Below, in pieces: positions 46,439 through 57,026 of a DNA stretch of 64,000 nt. The notes under the pieces were generated by a model that did not search any database, had not been told where the DNA came from, and was given only the letters and a program-made list of their open reading frames with translations. Every line of letters starts with the position of its first letter. Position 1 is the first letter of the stretch. Source of the stretch: Tenodera sinensis (lineage: Eukaryota > Arthropoda > Insecta > Mantodea > Mantidae); assembly GCA_030765045.1 (NCBI GenBank), contig CM060972.1:60279773-60343772 (forward strand), read 5' to 3'. Both the position numbers and the translations under genes were made by a program.

Positions 46439-47520
46439 CTAAAGGCAAACGTTTGAATGTACATGATAATTAAACTGGCTGGAAGTAGTATACAGTGAAA
46501 TGAAAATATGAATAATTTTGAGTCAAAATACAAAAGTACAGTCTGTCCAGTTCCTCGTGACACTCTCCAACCCCTGAAGCATAGAAGCGCAATAGAAGAG
46601 GCGTGGCTACTTGCATAATAGGAGAGGTGGGGATTACTGTATCGCTCGCCCTCACTGGGATAACTTCACAATAATTGTTTACAATTTGTAAACATAATCC
46701 GCTTGTGTATGTGGCTGCCTGAGTTCTGACATCACTTGCTTGTTCCCCACCACTTCAGTCACTTCTCCTTAATTTCTCCTCTCTCGTGCATGTCAAGTGT
46801 CACCCCATTCTGGATAAGCTGTATACAAAGCAATCCTGAAAATCATGAATTCTCTCTTCAGATATAAAAGCATGATATTATAATAAAAGAACTTAGCATC
46901 AAAAAGAGTGCAGCTTGGATGGGTCTAGCAACCTCCCTTATAGATGCTCAGTTCTGCTTACAATGAGAGAAAAAAAAATTGTTCGTTAACAGAATTTGCT
47001 TACTATTACGTACCCATTCATGTACATTACATCGTTAAGAGGTGTCAGGTAAGAGGAACTTTAATAACAATGAAGCGCAGCTTTGTGTTTTAATGTACAT
47101 GCTAGTATCACAGTTGCTCAATGATGAGGGCATCAGTATGGAATACCAAAGATCCATAGTTTGCCTCCTGGCCATGGCACTGTAGTTTTCAAATCTGATT
47201 CAAATTTCCAAACCACTTAAATTTGAGCACTCATTTAAGTCTTATGCTTTTATTTGTTAAGATTTTTTCATATTAGCAGTTTTTGTTGAACAGAAGTTTA
47301 CGTTTCTTTTATTCTGGAAGAGCAGTCTAGAATTGTATTTCATCAGAATTTCAAATAGGTGCACCTTTTTGTTAGTCATTACTGACGATCTTCATAGATG
47401 TGGAACAGTTTAAATCATGCTGTTTTTGGCTTGGGTTTACTTTAGAGCATGCAAGCATTTTATTGTTTTCGCTTTTGTGGTGACCTTTATTGTTTGTGAG
47501 GAGCAAGTTGAGACAGAATT
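46439..47520 (-). other. TRIP12 intron sequence before exon b
   Basis: Contains the acceptor of exon b. No gene or repeat boundary recognised. Confidence 0.5.
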
Positions 47521-49056
47521 TTAGACAAAGACAGAACATACACTTACCCTCTCACTCGCACGGCCGTCATTAGGGGGTTGATGGTATCGCTGCCACTCCT
47601 TCCAAAACATCCACTGGACTGTCAGTGCGGCCTGTTCCTCTCCGGAGTGCCTAGCACATACCTCATCCTCGGAGTTGGTGCCTTCCAGGCTGATTATAAA
47701 TCTGTCGATGGCCTCGTCAATTAATCCATCTTTCTCCCAATAAAAACGTTCCTCCTTTTCCACACTTTCACAAGCTTTTTTCCAATTTTCTGAAGTCACC
47801 TTTGATAGTGCATTTTCAAGGAGAGCTATTACGTCACAGGATTTGAACGTTATATTATGTTTCGCAACATCTTTCTTTACCTGGGCCCAGATTAATTCGA
47901 TTGCATTAAAATTGCAATGGTAGGGAGGAAGACGAATTACTGTATGCCCCACTAACTCTGCCATAGTGTCAACTTCATATTTTCTAAACCTGTCTTTCAT
48001 CAGCTTAATAATGTCATATAATACTACTTTCGTTGATCTGGGATCATATTCTATATTCATCTCTCGTAACCAGGCTTGCATTTCACTCTTTAAACTGGAT
48101 GACACGGGGGTCTTATTTAGTTCCACTGAATGATATGGTGCATTATCCATAATAACATTGTTTTGAGGGATGTTAGGGAGGAGCTTTTCTAACCAGTCCC
48201 TGAAAACAACACTGTCCATTTCTTCATGATAGTCTTTGGTTGACTTAGACTGAAAGTGGAGCAAAGCATTTGGAATAAACCCTTCAGAAGACCCCGCATC
48301 TACTATAATAAATCTCTGTCCTTTACCTAGGGGGACACTCATAGTTGTGTCAATTTCACCATCAGGTGTATCACACAACCATATTTTACCTGTAGTATGG
48401 TTCACATTCAGCCAAGTTTCATCTAGATAAACGATTGGTCGACCACTTGCTCTCATTTCCTGCAATTGCCTTAAGTAATGAAACTGCTTTGCTACAATAT
48501 CAGGCTTTTCCATTAAAAATTTATGTCCTACACCCTTTTTTGGCATACCGAAATTTAAGGGACTTCAATATTTGTCGCACTACCCATACGCTACCTTCAA
48601 CTAAATTAGTCTGTTTTAAAGCTCTGTGGATATCAAACTGGGAACAAAGCTTGTCTTGTATAAGGAGTAAATGGTTCTTTTGATGGCCGATGCAGTAAAG
48701 GAATTGATGGTTGTCTTTGTCAAGATACTATTGGGCCTTTTCTTACCTGGGGTTTGGATTTTGGTCCCTGAATTGTCTGTGTTTACCTTCTCATTTAATA
48801 TCCTATAAACACTTGCACGAGATACTCCAGTTGCAGCAGCTGTTTGTCCAACAACATCTTCGACAGATATTGTAGGCTGACCATTTTTAAGTGCGTCAAA
48901 TTCATCTTTCAAAAACCTATGAACATTGAGTACTATTTCCCTACCTTGCGACTGCAATGGCTTTCCTCTCTTTCCGATACCAGTTTGAACAATGGTTAAC
49001 ACGAAAACAAATATTGTCAAGTATAGAATAAAGTTAAACATTTCTGAGCTCAGCAT
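47521..49056 (-). pseudogene. DDE transposase (Tc1/mariner/IS630-like), nearly intact
   Basis: Two minus-strand frames in the same register. 49056-48616 has the N-terminal helix-turn-helix: VGQTAAATGVSRASVYRILN. 48546-47521 (341 codons) has the catalytic domain: IVYLDETWLN (first D), IMDNAPYHS (second D), LPPYHCNFNAIELIWAQVKK (third residue, E), and a charged C-terminus. The 70 bases between 48650 and 48546 read on in another frame (DIHRALKQTNLVEGSVWVVR, KSLKFRYAKKG), so there are two compensating one-base shifts, one near 48650 and one in the A-run at about 48538-48543. A related, much older copy is at 8500-9860. Otherwise every catalytic residue is present. TIRs were not found. Confidence 0.8.
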
Positions 49057-49461
49057 TTTGCAACATAAACTAGAATGTACTAAGCAATAATGTTTTCACT
49101 TACACTACCCTTATATTAAATGCAGTCGTTATGTTGTAATCAAACGAAATAACACTACACTTCACAAGGAATGTTCAAATATTGCAAGTAAACAATTTCT
49201 AATAACATTAAACCAGAGCACTGAATTCACCGAAAAACTAGGCAATACGTGGCCGACACTGACACCTCAAGCGTTAAAACTGGCACGAGCGAGACCCTCC
49301 CTTGTGGCCATACCTATTGTTATTTGACGAGTGGTTGACAGCTGCTGCCGTTTCGTGGAGCAGGTAGCATTCTCAACTTATTCCTCACAGACTATAATAG
49401 CAGGGTGCTTTCTAGTTAAGTAAAAAGAGTTTGTTTTCTCAAATAAACTTAAATTTTTATC
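49057..49461 (-). other. Intronic stretch, nothing recognised
   Basis: Probably contains the 5' end of the DDE transposon, but no inverted end was identified. Confidence 0.45.
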
Positions 49462-49565
49462 TTCCTTTCATAGAAGTTTGAAAACAGTGTTGTTGTAATT
49501 AATAACTTACTGTTTTAAGTGTTGTTCAGTGTTATTAATTAACTCACCTTTTAAATTAAATTAAA
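49462..49565. repeat. Palindromic repeat element (family copy 3 of 3)
   Basis: Shares tagaagtttgaaaacagtgt with the copy at 9405 and aactcaccttttaaattaaa with the copy at 36221. Its left arm is reduced (aattaataacttactgtttt), so the hairpin is weaker. Confidence 0.65.
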
Positions 49566-49749
49566 AAACTTAAATTTATTGAGTGAGCTGTAGGGTTTAA
49601 GGGCACATAGACAATTGGGCTGATAATTTTTTGAAAAATGTAATAATTCATCAAAGTTCTAAGGCTTTCACGGCCGGTATCAATACTAGATGCAATATTA
49701 ACCGGGCTTGTGAGCCGTGGTCTATTGGGTTCTTTCTTCTTCCCAAACG

Positions 49750-49780
49750 TTTCGTCTGCGACTACGGCAGACATCTTCAG
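49750..49780 (-). ncRNA. Hammerhead ribozyme-like core, unit 2 left arm
   Basis: On the minus strand: CTGAAGA, tgtctgccgtagtcgcagac (stem II gtctgc/gcagac) and GAAA. Core boxes and stem II are complete; stems I and III are not established. Confidence 0.5.
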
Positions 49781-50118
49781 TGGCGGCGAGGTCGAAGTTT
49801 CCTAGTGGAGATCTCAGCACCGACTGCGCTGGTCACCACCAGAGGTGCGGTATTTATGTCGGCAGCCGGAGGGGAGGTACGTTGTGATTGGTCCGGGTGG
49901 CCAGTGGGCTGGACTTGTACCAGCGGAGTACTACAAGGAGCTGGCGTCTGATTGGCTGGAGAGGGGTTCTGGATTTTTGTTTTTAAACAGCCCACTGGCC
50001 ACCCGGACCAATCACAACGTACCTCCCCTCCGGCCGCCGACATAAATACCGCACCTCTGGTGGTGACCAGCGAAGTCCGTGCTGAGATCTCCACTAGGAA
50101 ACTTCGACCTCGCTGCCA

Positions 50119-50149
50119 CTGAAGATGTCTGCCGTAGTCGCAGACGAAA
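50119..50149 (+). ncRNA. Hammerhead ribozyme-like core, unit 2 right arm
   Basis: CTGAAGA (50119-50125), the same stem II hairpin, and GAAA (50146-50149). Identical core to the left arm in inverse orientation. Confidence 0.5.
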
Positions 50150-50296
50150 TGTTTGGGAAGAACAAAGAACCCAATAGACCATGGCCCACAAGCCCGGATA
50201 ATATTGCATCTAGTAATGTAATAATTATTTACAATATGGTGAATGGGTGTATTATGAAATTCCTTTTTTCTCAATAAAATACTTTCAAATTTCTCA

Positions 50297-50297
50297 A

Positions 50298-50336
<39 letters not shown>

Positions 50337-50341
50337 ATAGA
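50297..50341. repeat. (AATA)n microsatellite
   Basis: About eleven AAATA-type tetramers after the inverted unit, possibly a retroposon tail. Confidence 0.9.
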
Positions 50342-50619
50342 TAGGGTGAATTACATGAAATTCATTTGAACTTATATTTGTGTGTGATATGTGATATATG
50401 GCTCAATTTAAGTGCACAAACAAAGGTACTTTCTCCATGTGGCAAGTTTTCTTGATTCAACATCTAGGTATTACCTTTGGAACAATTGTTCATCGGTGTT
50501 CACTCAATGATGTTCACTTGTTTACTGTTGGTGTTAGTCTTTGGGTTGTCTTAATAATCACACTCACATTCATACTTTCAGACTCAAGAGAAGGTGGAAA
50601 ATGATCTTGAATAAAGAAA

Positions 50620-50702
50620 AATTCCATCCTCCAGCTGGGAATTGAACCTGGGACCCTTTGCACACAAGGCAGGTGCTCTACTGAATGAACTATGGGGCCA
50701 GC
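50620..50702 (-). mobile_element. tRNA-like SINE fragment
   Basis: On the minus strand: tggccccatagttcattcag, tagagcacctgccttgtgtg (A-box-like) and aggttcaattcccagctgga (B box). It belongs to a different SINE family from the foldback copies. Confidence 0.6.
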
Positions 50703-51065
50703 CAATAGTGGAGTAATGTTAGCAGAGGAACAGAAGTAAAATTGAAACATAGCTTTGATGTACTTGCCTTCAACCTTCTAAACATTTGCAGGAATAAATA
50801 TGCAGATAATTTGCAAGACCAACACAAGTACCAATGAGTTGATGTCAAAGAAAATTTCTTAGAGTTAGTGTGATGCTTGTGAAACCACGTTAAATGAAAT
50901 GAATGCATATTCCAGAGCTGTCACTTCATCTAAGGTAAATAATACAAACTGTTACTGGTATCCGTGAATTACAAACAGGAACAGCCAAGATGCATCTTCT
51001 GTCCCAGAAGGAAAAACTGATTCACCCAACATGGTTGTAACAGCGGCTCCAGTTCAATTTGCAAA
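50703..51065 (-). other. Intronic stretch, nothing recognised
   Basis: No supported feature. Confidence 0.45.
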
Positions 51066-52115
51066 GAGCACACAACAAGAACTGGTCATATAACTGTAAC
51101 TACGCCTGTGCGTAATTGCATGTGTCAGAGCCGGCTTTGCTCCTACATAAACTCCACACATATAGCATGTATAACACTCTTACCTTATAAAAGATGCTGG
51201 AAATGTTGTCCACCCTCGACTAAACAAGCATTATATTGAGAGAACACATTCTGATTCACACAATTAAGTTGGGCCACTTTATGATTTCATTTCTAATATT
51301 TTGTTTTAGCTCTTCCAATGCATGAGGATTTGTCTTGTAAAGTTTGTCCTTCATGTTATCCCACAGATAAAAATCAAAACTGTAAGAGAGAGGGAGTGAG
51401 AGGGTCATACACCAGCACTAATCACTATCTTCAAACACTTCTCTAATTTTATTCATGGACTCCTCTGCTGCATGGGCAGTAGCAGAATCTTGTTGAAATC
51501 AACTATATTTCTCTTCTTCTATCAGTTCATGATAAAATCAGTACCTCTCTGCATTTATAGTCCACTCGTAGAATATTGGAACGATTGTGTGTAGCGCTAA
51601 CAGCACACCAAACTCCAACTCTCTGATCATAATAAGGAATTTCTTGAATGCAATGTGGATTTTCAGAGGCCCAGTATTGAGTTTTGAGCGTTGACATGAC
51701 CATTTAGATGGAACCACGCCTTGTCGGAAAAGAACAAAAGCTGTGGATAAATTAAACCGTCATTAACTGATGAAAGAAACCATTCACAATAATGCACTCG
51801 TGATACTGGGTCACCTTGTTTTGAAGCATGGGCACTTTTACACTTATACAGTTTTAGTTTTAGACAAATCCTCATATATTGGAAGAACTAAAACAAAATA
51901 TTGGAAATTAAACTGGAAACATTACAATGGCCCAACTTAACTGTCTGAATCAGAGTGTGTTCCCCCAATATAATGCTTGTTTAGCCAAGGGTGGACGACA
52001 TTTCCATCATCTTCTATAAGTTAAGAGTGTTATACATGCTTTGTGCATGGGGTTTATGTAGGAGCATAGCTGATTGTGGCACACCAAATCGTACACAGGC
52101 AAAATGCTGTGTGCT
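51066..52115 (-). mobile_element. TIR transposon, internally deleted, with transposase remnant
   Basis: The ends are inverted over roughly 250 bp: gagcacacaa ... tgctcctacataaact ... gtataacactctta ... tgtccacccttg-like ... ttgggcca (51066-51320), inverse at about 51890-52115. On the minus strand 51875-51663 encodes QGDPVSRVHYCEWFLSSVND and LFFSDKAWFHLNGHVNAQNS, the first catalytic block (FTDEAWFHLSG in relatives, D kept, E to K) of a Tc1/mariner-like DDE transposase. The rest of the gene is missing. Confidence 0.75.
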
Positions 52116-52245
52116 CAATTAAAAACCCTGCATCTTAAAACAAAGGCATATTATTAAGAAACAAAGCTTGTAAGAAAAAATCTAAACACAGGAGTGATCA
52201 TGTTACAAGTGACGTGAGCTATCCTGGGTTAATGGAAATTTGCTT

Positions 52246-52640
52246 TTAAAATAAGATGGCTGCATATGGAGAGTGAGCCACGCTCTGGCTGGCCATAAAC
52301 ATCACCAAAATGACCAGGCCAAAGTGAATGCTGTGGTGATGCAGCACTGTGGTGCAACTTATCTGAGAAATTGTGAAAGAGTTGGGCATCAGCACTTTTT
52401 TGGCACATTCCATTGTCACTGAAGACTTGGCCATGAAGAGAGTGGCAACAAAATTTTTACTGAAGCTGCTGACGCTAGAGCAAACGCAATTTCGTCTTTG
52501 AACCGCCTGTACCACTCAATTTGTGTTATGCCCAAAGCATTGTCACCGAAAGTCGTCCAAGTCTTCTGAACGGTTCCCACCTGGCTGTCGCTCAGCTTCT
52601 GGCAAATTTGATGCCCTAATATCACCCCAGTTGTTTTATC
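52246..52640 (-). pseudogene. mariner-type transposase N-terminal remnant
   Basis: Minus-strand frame CQKLSDSQVGTVQKTWTTFG then NALGITQIEWYRRFKDE matches the N-terminal helix-turn-helix of mariner-related transposases (ALGxTQxxEWYxRFK). The frame then degrades. Confidence 0.55.
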
Positions 52641-53010
52641 TTTCCCTTGTAATGAAAAACCAATGCAAGCACTACATATACCTCATTCAAATGCTGCTTG
52701 CCAGCAACTGATGCTATTGATAGGTGGGAAAAAAATTCATGCATGTACACAAAGGTCAGATACTTTTCTAACGCCCCAACCCACTCCCACATATTCCCAC
52801 ACACCAGATATATTTGTGTTACTGCTTACAGTGATAAAAATGTAAAACCAGTGAAGGATTTGAAATTAAATTTTTTTATTTTCCTGGGGCAGACCTTCAC
52901 TTTGTATCGGGTTTGCCATTAACCCACCCTTGATTCAAATGCATTTTGCAAGTTGTCTTCTCCATGATTCATGTGGACAAAGCACAAGGTAAGTAGTGGA
53001 AGTCATATGA

Positions 53011-53460
53011 ATGAGAATGGCTTTGGCAAAGGTAAGATTGTGTATGCTAGCAGTAAGGAAGTGTTTATATTTTGTATCAAGTATGAATATTAAGTGGATT
53101 GAAAGAATTTATTCTGCTTTACTTGAGGCAAGACAGATCTATGGGGCAGAAATTTGGGGTATAAATGAGAGATGGGACAATATGGATCTAATTTTAAGAG
53201 CCTTTAGTATGATGGTACTTGGAGTGCTGGCAATGGCAGCAAATGTGGCAGCTTTGGCAGAACTATATAAGGTTAATTTAAGAAGGTTAGTGATAGAGAG
53301 GGTTTTAAAGTACTTGTTTAGAATTCAAGAGCTACCAAATAAGGGCATTTTGAAAGCATGTTTAAGATATCAAGAAGAGAACTTGGGGGTGATGGATGGT
53401 AGCAGGTTGGGGCAAGTGGGAGCAAGTGTGGAAAAATGGTCTTGGAGATTTTTGGATTAG
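53011..53460 (+). mobile_element. LINE RT C-terminal fragment
   Basis: The 149-codon frame has RLCMLAVRKCLYFVSSMN, RIYSALLEARQIYGAEIWGI and RAFSMMVLGVLAMAANVAA. This resembles the region after the RT thumb of LINEs, where VLxYGAEIWG and F.R.LLGVP are typical. It has no start or catalytic site and is a fragment. Confidence 0.55.
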
Positions 53461-53929
53461 AATTGGCAGTTTTGTTAGAGGCTTTTGGATGGAAATAGGA
53501 ATAAGATTGGAGGATATAGATAGATATATTCCCAGATGAGGGACAAACGCTCTTTGACACACTATGGAAATAAAAGTGGACCCACTAAAGAAAAATATAT
53601 GTTAATTTGTAATAAAAATGAAAGGGAAGGGGTAGCTAAGTTTAGATTACGAATATGGAAATTAAGGTAATGTTGCCAAATACGGGTTTAAGGACTGTGT
53701 AGCGTAGGGTAGCCAGCGGTAGTACAGCATTTGAATCATGTTGGAATTGTATACATGGCAGGATTTTTTCTTACGGAAATTGGAAATTTATGGCATAAGA
53801 AACTCTGATGTAAAAATATTTAAATTTTATCCGGAAAATTGACAGCAAGTTGTATCAGTAGGATGGAAACAATATCATATTAGAAGTTGTTTTCTAGTGC
53901 CTTGCATCTGGCAATGAAGCCATTAGCAT
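53461..53929. other. Intronic stretch, possibly LINE tail
   Basis: No further motif recognised after the LINE frame. Confidence 0.4.
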
Positions 53930-54037
53930 TCGTGCTTTCCAATACTTTTGAACTGTAATTTCTTCTGATCTTAATGCTTCACAGGTCTTCAATGGTCTTC
54001 GTTCATTTCTGCTGGATCGTTACACAGGACACATATT
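53930..54037 (+). mobile_element. LINE RT fragment, left half (target of the second LTR element)
   Basis: The frame FNGLRSFLLDRYTGHI ends at the LTR border and continues after 60204 as LRLRYLFCRDDLLSSHDLS. The two halves make one RT stretch between the palm and GVPQGSVLGPLL. Confidence 0.55.
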
Positions 54038-54793
54038 TGATACCGAAATTTAGATTTCAAATCGAATGGGCTTGATAAAGACACGTTTTAATTTAATTGC
54101 CGGATGTGAGATTTGCGATAAGTGTTGAGTAATAAAATAAATAGATAATAGAGCAGGAAGTGTTGTAAGGTGAGCCAGATATGAGTAAATAATAGTCGTT
54201 AAATTTGTAGGATAAACACATTATTGGTTTGAAATTAACGAGTCATGACGTCATACTACATAGTTTAAATTCACGTTTGAAATTCAGGTCGCGCGATATA
54301 TTTAATAAAATATAAAGAAAACATCGTTTAATCATAAAAAGGTAAATATATATTCAAAATTCATAAAAGAACATGTTATAATAGAAAGGGACATTTCTAA
54401 ATTGCGAGAAAAGGAAATAGCATTTTGGATACGAGGCTTTCTTGGATGACGTCATGACATTCAAAATTGGAGAGAACGTTTTTCCTAGCGTGGGTACGCG
54501 AGAAAGCGTCTGGTCACTACTCACCCCAGACCAGCACTGCACGTTGTGGAGTGCAGACGTGAGTGCGATTCTTCTGCGTGTAGCAGATCGGCATAACTCC
54601 CGAAAGTATCTAAGATGTAATAAATAATATACAAAGGTTTTCTTGGGTAGTCTATGGCACCTACGCATACCCGAGATAAGAGATCTCATCCTGAGCTAGA
54701 GGGAATGAACCAAATCAATGGGCGACAACGAGACCAACGACATTTACGCATCAAATGGCGACAACGAGAACCGAACAACGACTATTAGCTTCA
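54038..54793 (+). repeat. 5' LTR of the second retrotransposon
   Basis: Begins tgataccgaaatttagattt and ends cgactattagcttca; 756 bp. Confidence 0.95.
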
Positions 54794-54795
54794 AA

Positions 54796-54822
54796 TGGCG
54801 ACCCAACGTGTGGCGTCGAGAC
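54796..54822 (+). promoter_or_regulatory. Primer binding site-like sequence
   Basis: TGGCGACCCAACGTGTGGCG, two bases after the LTR. It resembles the other element's tRNA-Lys(CTT) site (TGGCGCCCAACGTGGGGC) but has extra bases (A after TGGCG, T in the G-run). Either a different tRNA is used or the site is imperfect. Confidence 0.6.
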
Positions 54823-55013
54823 AATAGACCAACCCCAAGACGACCAAGCCAGCATCGAACCAGCAGACAAGAAGGTGCCCAGCGTGTCAACATCTGTGAA
54901 ATGTGTAGTGAACAAGTTTAAGTGCAGTTTAAAATAAAAAAAAAAAAAAATAGTGAAATAGTGAAAATTATTAAATATTGGTGAGTAGAAAAACACATGT
55001 AAATAGCTTAGCA

Positions 55014-57026
55014 ATGGAAGACAGTGATAGCGATTTTCTAGGTTTTGAGAGTCCGGAAATTGAGAAAAGTGTAGTTAGGATGGAAGAATATAATCAAAAT
55101 ATAATCGGTAGCAGAATATGCCAAGAAGTAGAAGATCAGAACGTTAGAGAAACACCTAGAGGTAGTTCAGAAATGTTTAATAGTAATTCAGAAAGGCCAG
55201 CAATTATGTCAGAAATAGAGAATATGTTTCAAAAGATAATGAAAAAGATGAGTACAGAGTTAAGTCAAAAGATAGATGAAAATAGTAAAGAATTAAGAAC
55301 AGTGAAAAAGATGAGTACAGAGTTAAGTCAAAAGATAGACGAAACTAGTAAAGAATTAAGAACAGAGTTAGGACAGAAATTAGAGAAGGGACAACAGGAA
55401 TTGGGAATGCAATTGGAAAATCAGAAGAGAGCTTTAGAAAGCTTTAGGGAAGAAGTTAGGGAGGAAATTAATAAAGTTAGTAGTGAAGTCAAAGAAAATA
55501 GAGAACAGGTTAAGGGAGAATTAGAGACAATAAGGCAAGAAGTAAAGAATTCTGAAAAGAAATTAGGTCAACAAGTTAGTGAAAAATTAGATAAAGAAAG
55601 GGAAAGAGTAACATATAAATTAGACAAACAAAGGGAAGAGGTAGTACAAAGGTTAGATAAAGACAGGGAAGAAATTAGAGAAGAGCTACAGGGGTGTAAA
55701 GTTAGAATGGAAAGATCTGATGTAGAAAGTGAAAGGCAGGCTAGAAATTTGGAGGATGACCAAATAAAAGGGGTAGTAACAGAAATTACCCAGGTAAAAG
55801 AGGCCTTAGAAAATTTGAAATTAAATGAAAATGCATGTAATCACAACAATCTTAGTAATGAAGTTGCAAGAAACGAGGCAATACCAGGTGTATCAGCTGA
55901 CATTTCGATGCAAAATAGAGGTAACAGTAATTCCCATTCTGATCTCAGAAATAGTTCAGGGACAGGTGACAATTCAAATTTACATTGGCCTAACCATGTC
56001 TTAAATGAAATGACACCTCCAGTTTTTGAAAATGAAGATTCAGATGATCCTAAAGCCTTTTTAGAAGGGTTACAAGAGTACTTCACGGTGAAACGTATAC
56101 CAGAGGAGTACAAGATGGTGATAGTAAGAAAATGCCTAAAGGGTAATGCTGCTAATTGGCTAGGCCTTTCTATGGGTAACAATAATGATTACAGGACCTT
56201 TAGGAACATCTTTTTAACCAGATATTGGGGAGCTAGTAGACAGGCTAATATTAGAGTTGAATTAAGCAATGGAAAGTTTAATCCTAGATCGGAGGAATCG
56301 ATGGTCAACTATTTTATGAGAATAGCGAGAAAATCGAAGATGTTGGATCCTCCCTTAGATGAAAAAGATCTAATAAATATAGTTACTCCACATTTTCCGG
56401 AAACGCTTCAACACTACCTAATCATAGCCCGACCCGATAGCATTGCAGCTATGATCGAATTATTATCAGCCTTAGAAGTCAATAAGCCAAAACACGCATT
56501 TGGAAATAAATATGAAGAAAAAGAAACTGTAAATTCTTTCGGGCAAGGGGCACAGTATTATCAGAATAGAAGTGAGATTAGGGAAAGATATAAAGGACCA
56601 GTACCAAGGATGGAATCATTCCGGTGGGAAAATCAAGGTAGATATAACCAGGAAGGGCATCACCAAAATAGAAATGGTAATCTAAGGGGAAGAAATATAA
56701 GGGTGAATTATATGAATACAAATAGATTTGATCGAGGTAGACGGGGTCGTTATTTTGGACATAGTAGAAATTCAAATGATGGGTATTGGACAAACGGAGA
56801 TAATGAGTTTAGACCGAGGTCACCAAGACAGGGAGAAAGGTATTCTAATGGACGAAATTCCCCCGAAAATGCGGAAATGGTTGAGGCCATTAACACGGTC
56901 AAAAACATGGTAGGAAGTAACCCCGATTTAATGCAGGAAAACAGAAGTAACAATTCGGGAAATAGTACAGGAGCAATACCTAAAAATCAGGGAAACGCCA
57001 GACCCGGTCAAACGCGCCTTCAGTGA
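55014..57026 (+). CDS. gag: Gag polyprotein of the second gypsy-type element (intact)
   Basis: 670 codons from the ATG at 55014 (MEDSDSDFLGF). The frame is open to 54978 but has no earlier ATG. Residues about 65-275 form a coiled coil with a repeated unit (KKMSTELSQKIDE..SKELRT twice). Residues about 332-489 are a capsid-like domain: PPVFENEDSDDPKAFLEGL, EYFTVKRIP, FRNIFLTRYWG, MVNYFMRIARKSKMLDPPLD. It ends in a basic Arg/Gly/Asn tail without a CCHC knuckle. The domain order and many residues match the Gag at 26345-28513, so the two elements are related. It overlaps pol by four bases. The open frame suggests recent selection for Gag. Confidence 0.93.
   Translation: MEDSDSDFLGFESPEIEKSVVRMEEYNQNIIGSRICQEVEDQNVRETPRGSSEMFNSNSERPAIMSEIENMFQKIMKKMSTELSQKIDENSKELRTVKKMSTELSQKIDETSKELRTELGQKLEKGQQELGMQLENQKRALESFREEVREEINKVSSEVKENREQVKGELETIRQEVKNSEKKLGQQVSEKLDKERERVTYKLDKQREEVVQRLDKDREEIREELQGCKVRMERSDVESERQARNLEDDQIKGVVTEITQVKEALENLKLNENACNHNNLSNEVARNEAIPGVSADISMQNRGNSNSHSDLRNSSGTGDNSNLHWPNHVLNEMTPPVFENEDSDDPKAFLEGLQEYFTVKRIPEEYKMVIVRKCLKGNAANWLGLSMGNNNDYRTFRNIFLTRYWGASRQANIRVELSNGKFNPRSEESMVNYFMRIARKSKMLDPPLDEKDLINIVTPHFPETLQHYLIIARPDSIAAMIELLSALEVNKPKHAFGNKYEEKETVNSFGQGAQYYQNRSEIRERYKGPVPRMESFRWENQGRYNQEGHHQNRNGNLRGRNIRVNYMNTNRFDRGRRGRYFGHSRNSNDGYWTNGDNEFRPRSPRQGERYSNGRNSPENAEMVEAINTVKNMVGSNPDLMQENRSNNSGNSTGAIPKNQGNARPGQTRLQ
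56990..56996 (+). promoter_or_regulatory. Probable -1 frameshift site GGGAAAC
   Basis: In gag register the heptamer reads G GGA AAC, the canonical X XXY YYZ slippery form. It sits 30 bases before the gag stop, and the -1 frame is open from there into pol. A downstream pseudoknot or stem was not worked out. Confidence 0.7.

Larger units (their letters stand above)
49649..50214. mobile_element. Inverted PLE-terminus unit 2 with hammerhead-like cores
   Basis: A 566-bp unit between exact 12-bp duplications aatgtaataatt (49637-49648 and 50215-50226). The two ends are inverted copies over about 230-250 bp, including attgggttctttcttcttcc, gcggtatttatgtcggc, cggaggggaggtacgttgtg and attggtccgggtggccagtg. 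The centre (about 49910-49980) is unique. It starts like unit 1 with aaggctttcacggcc. G+C is much higher than the surroundings. No protein is encoded; the frames crossing it are mirror products of the inverted repeat. Confidence 0.82.

Noticed and set aside
46541..46640. Possible terminal inverted repeat of the DDE transposon at 47.5-49.1 kb
   Set aside because: Compared with sequence near 49250-49400; only scattered short matches, no convincing inverted end.
49631..50274. Frames of 106 and 165 codons on opposite strands with similar protein sequence
   Set aside because: Mirror translations of the inverted arms of one mobile unit; no third-copy conservation to judge coding.
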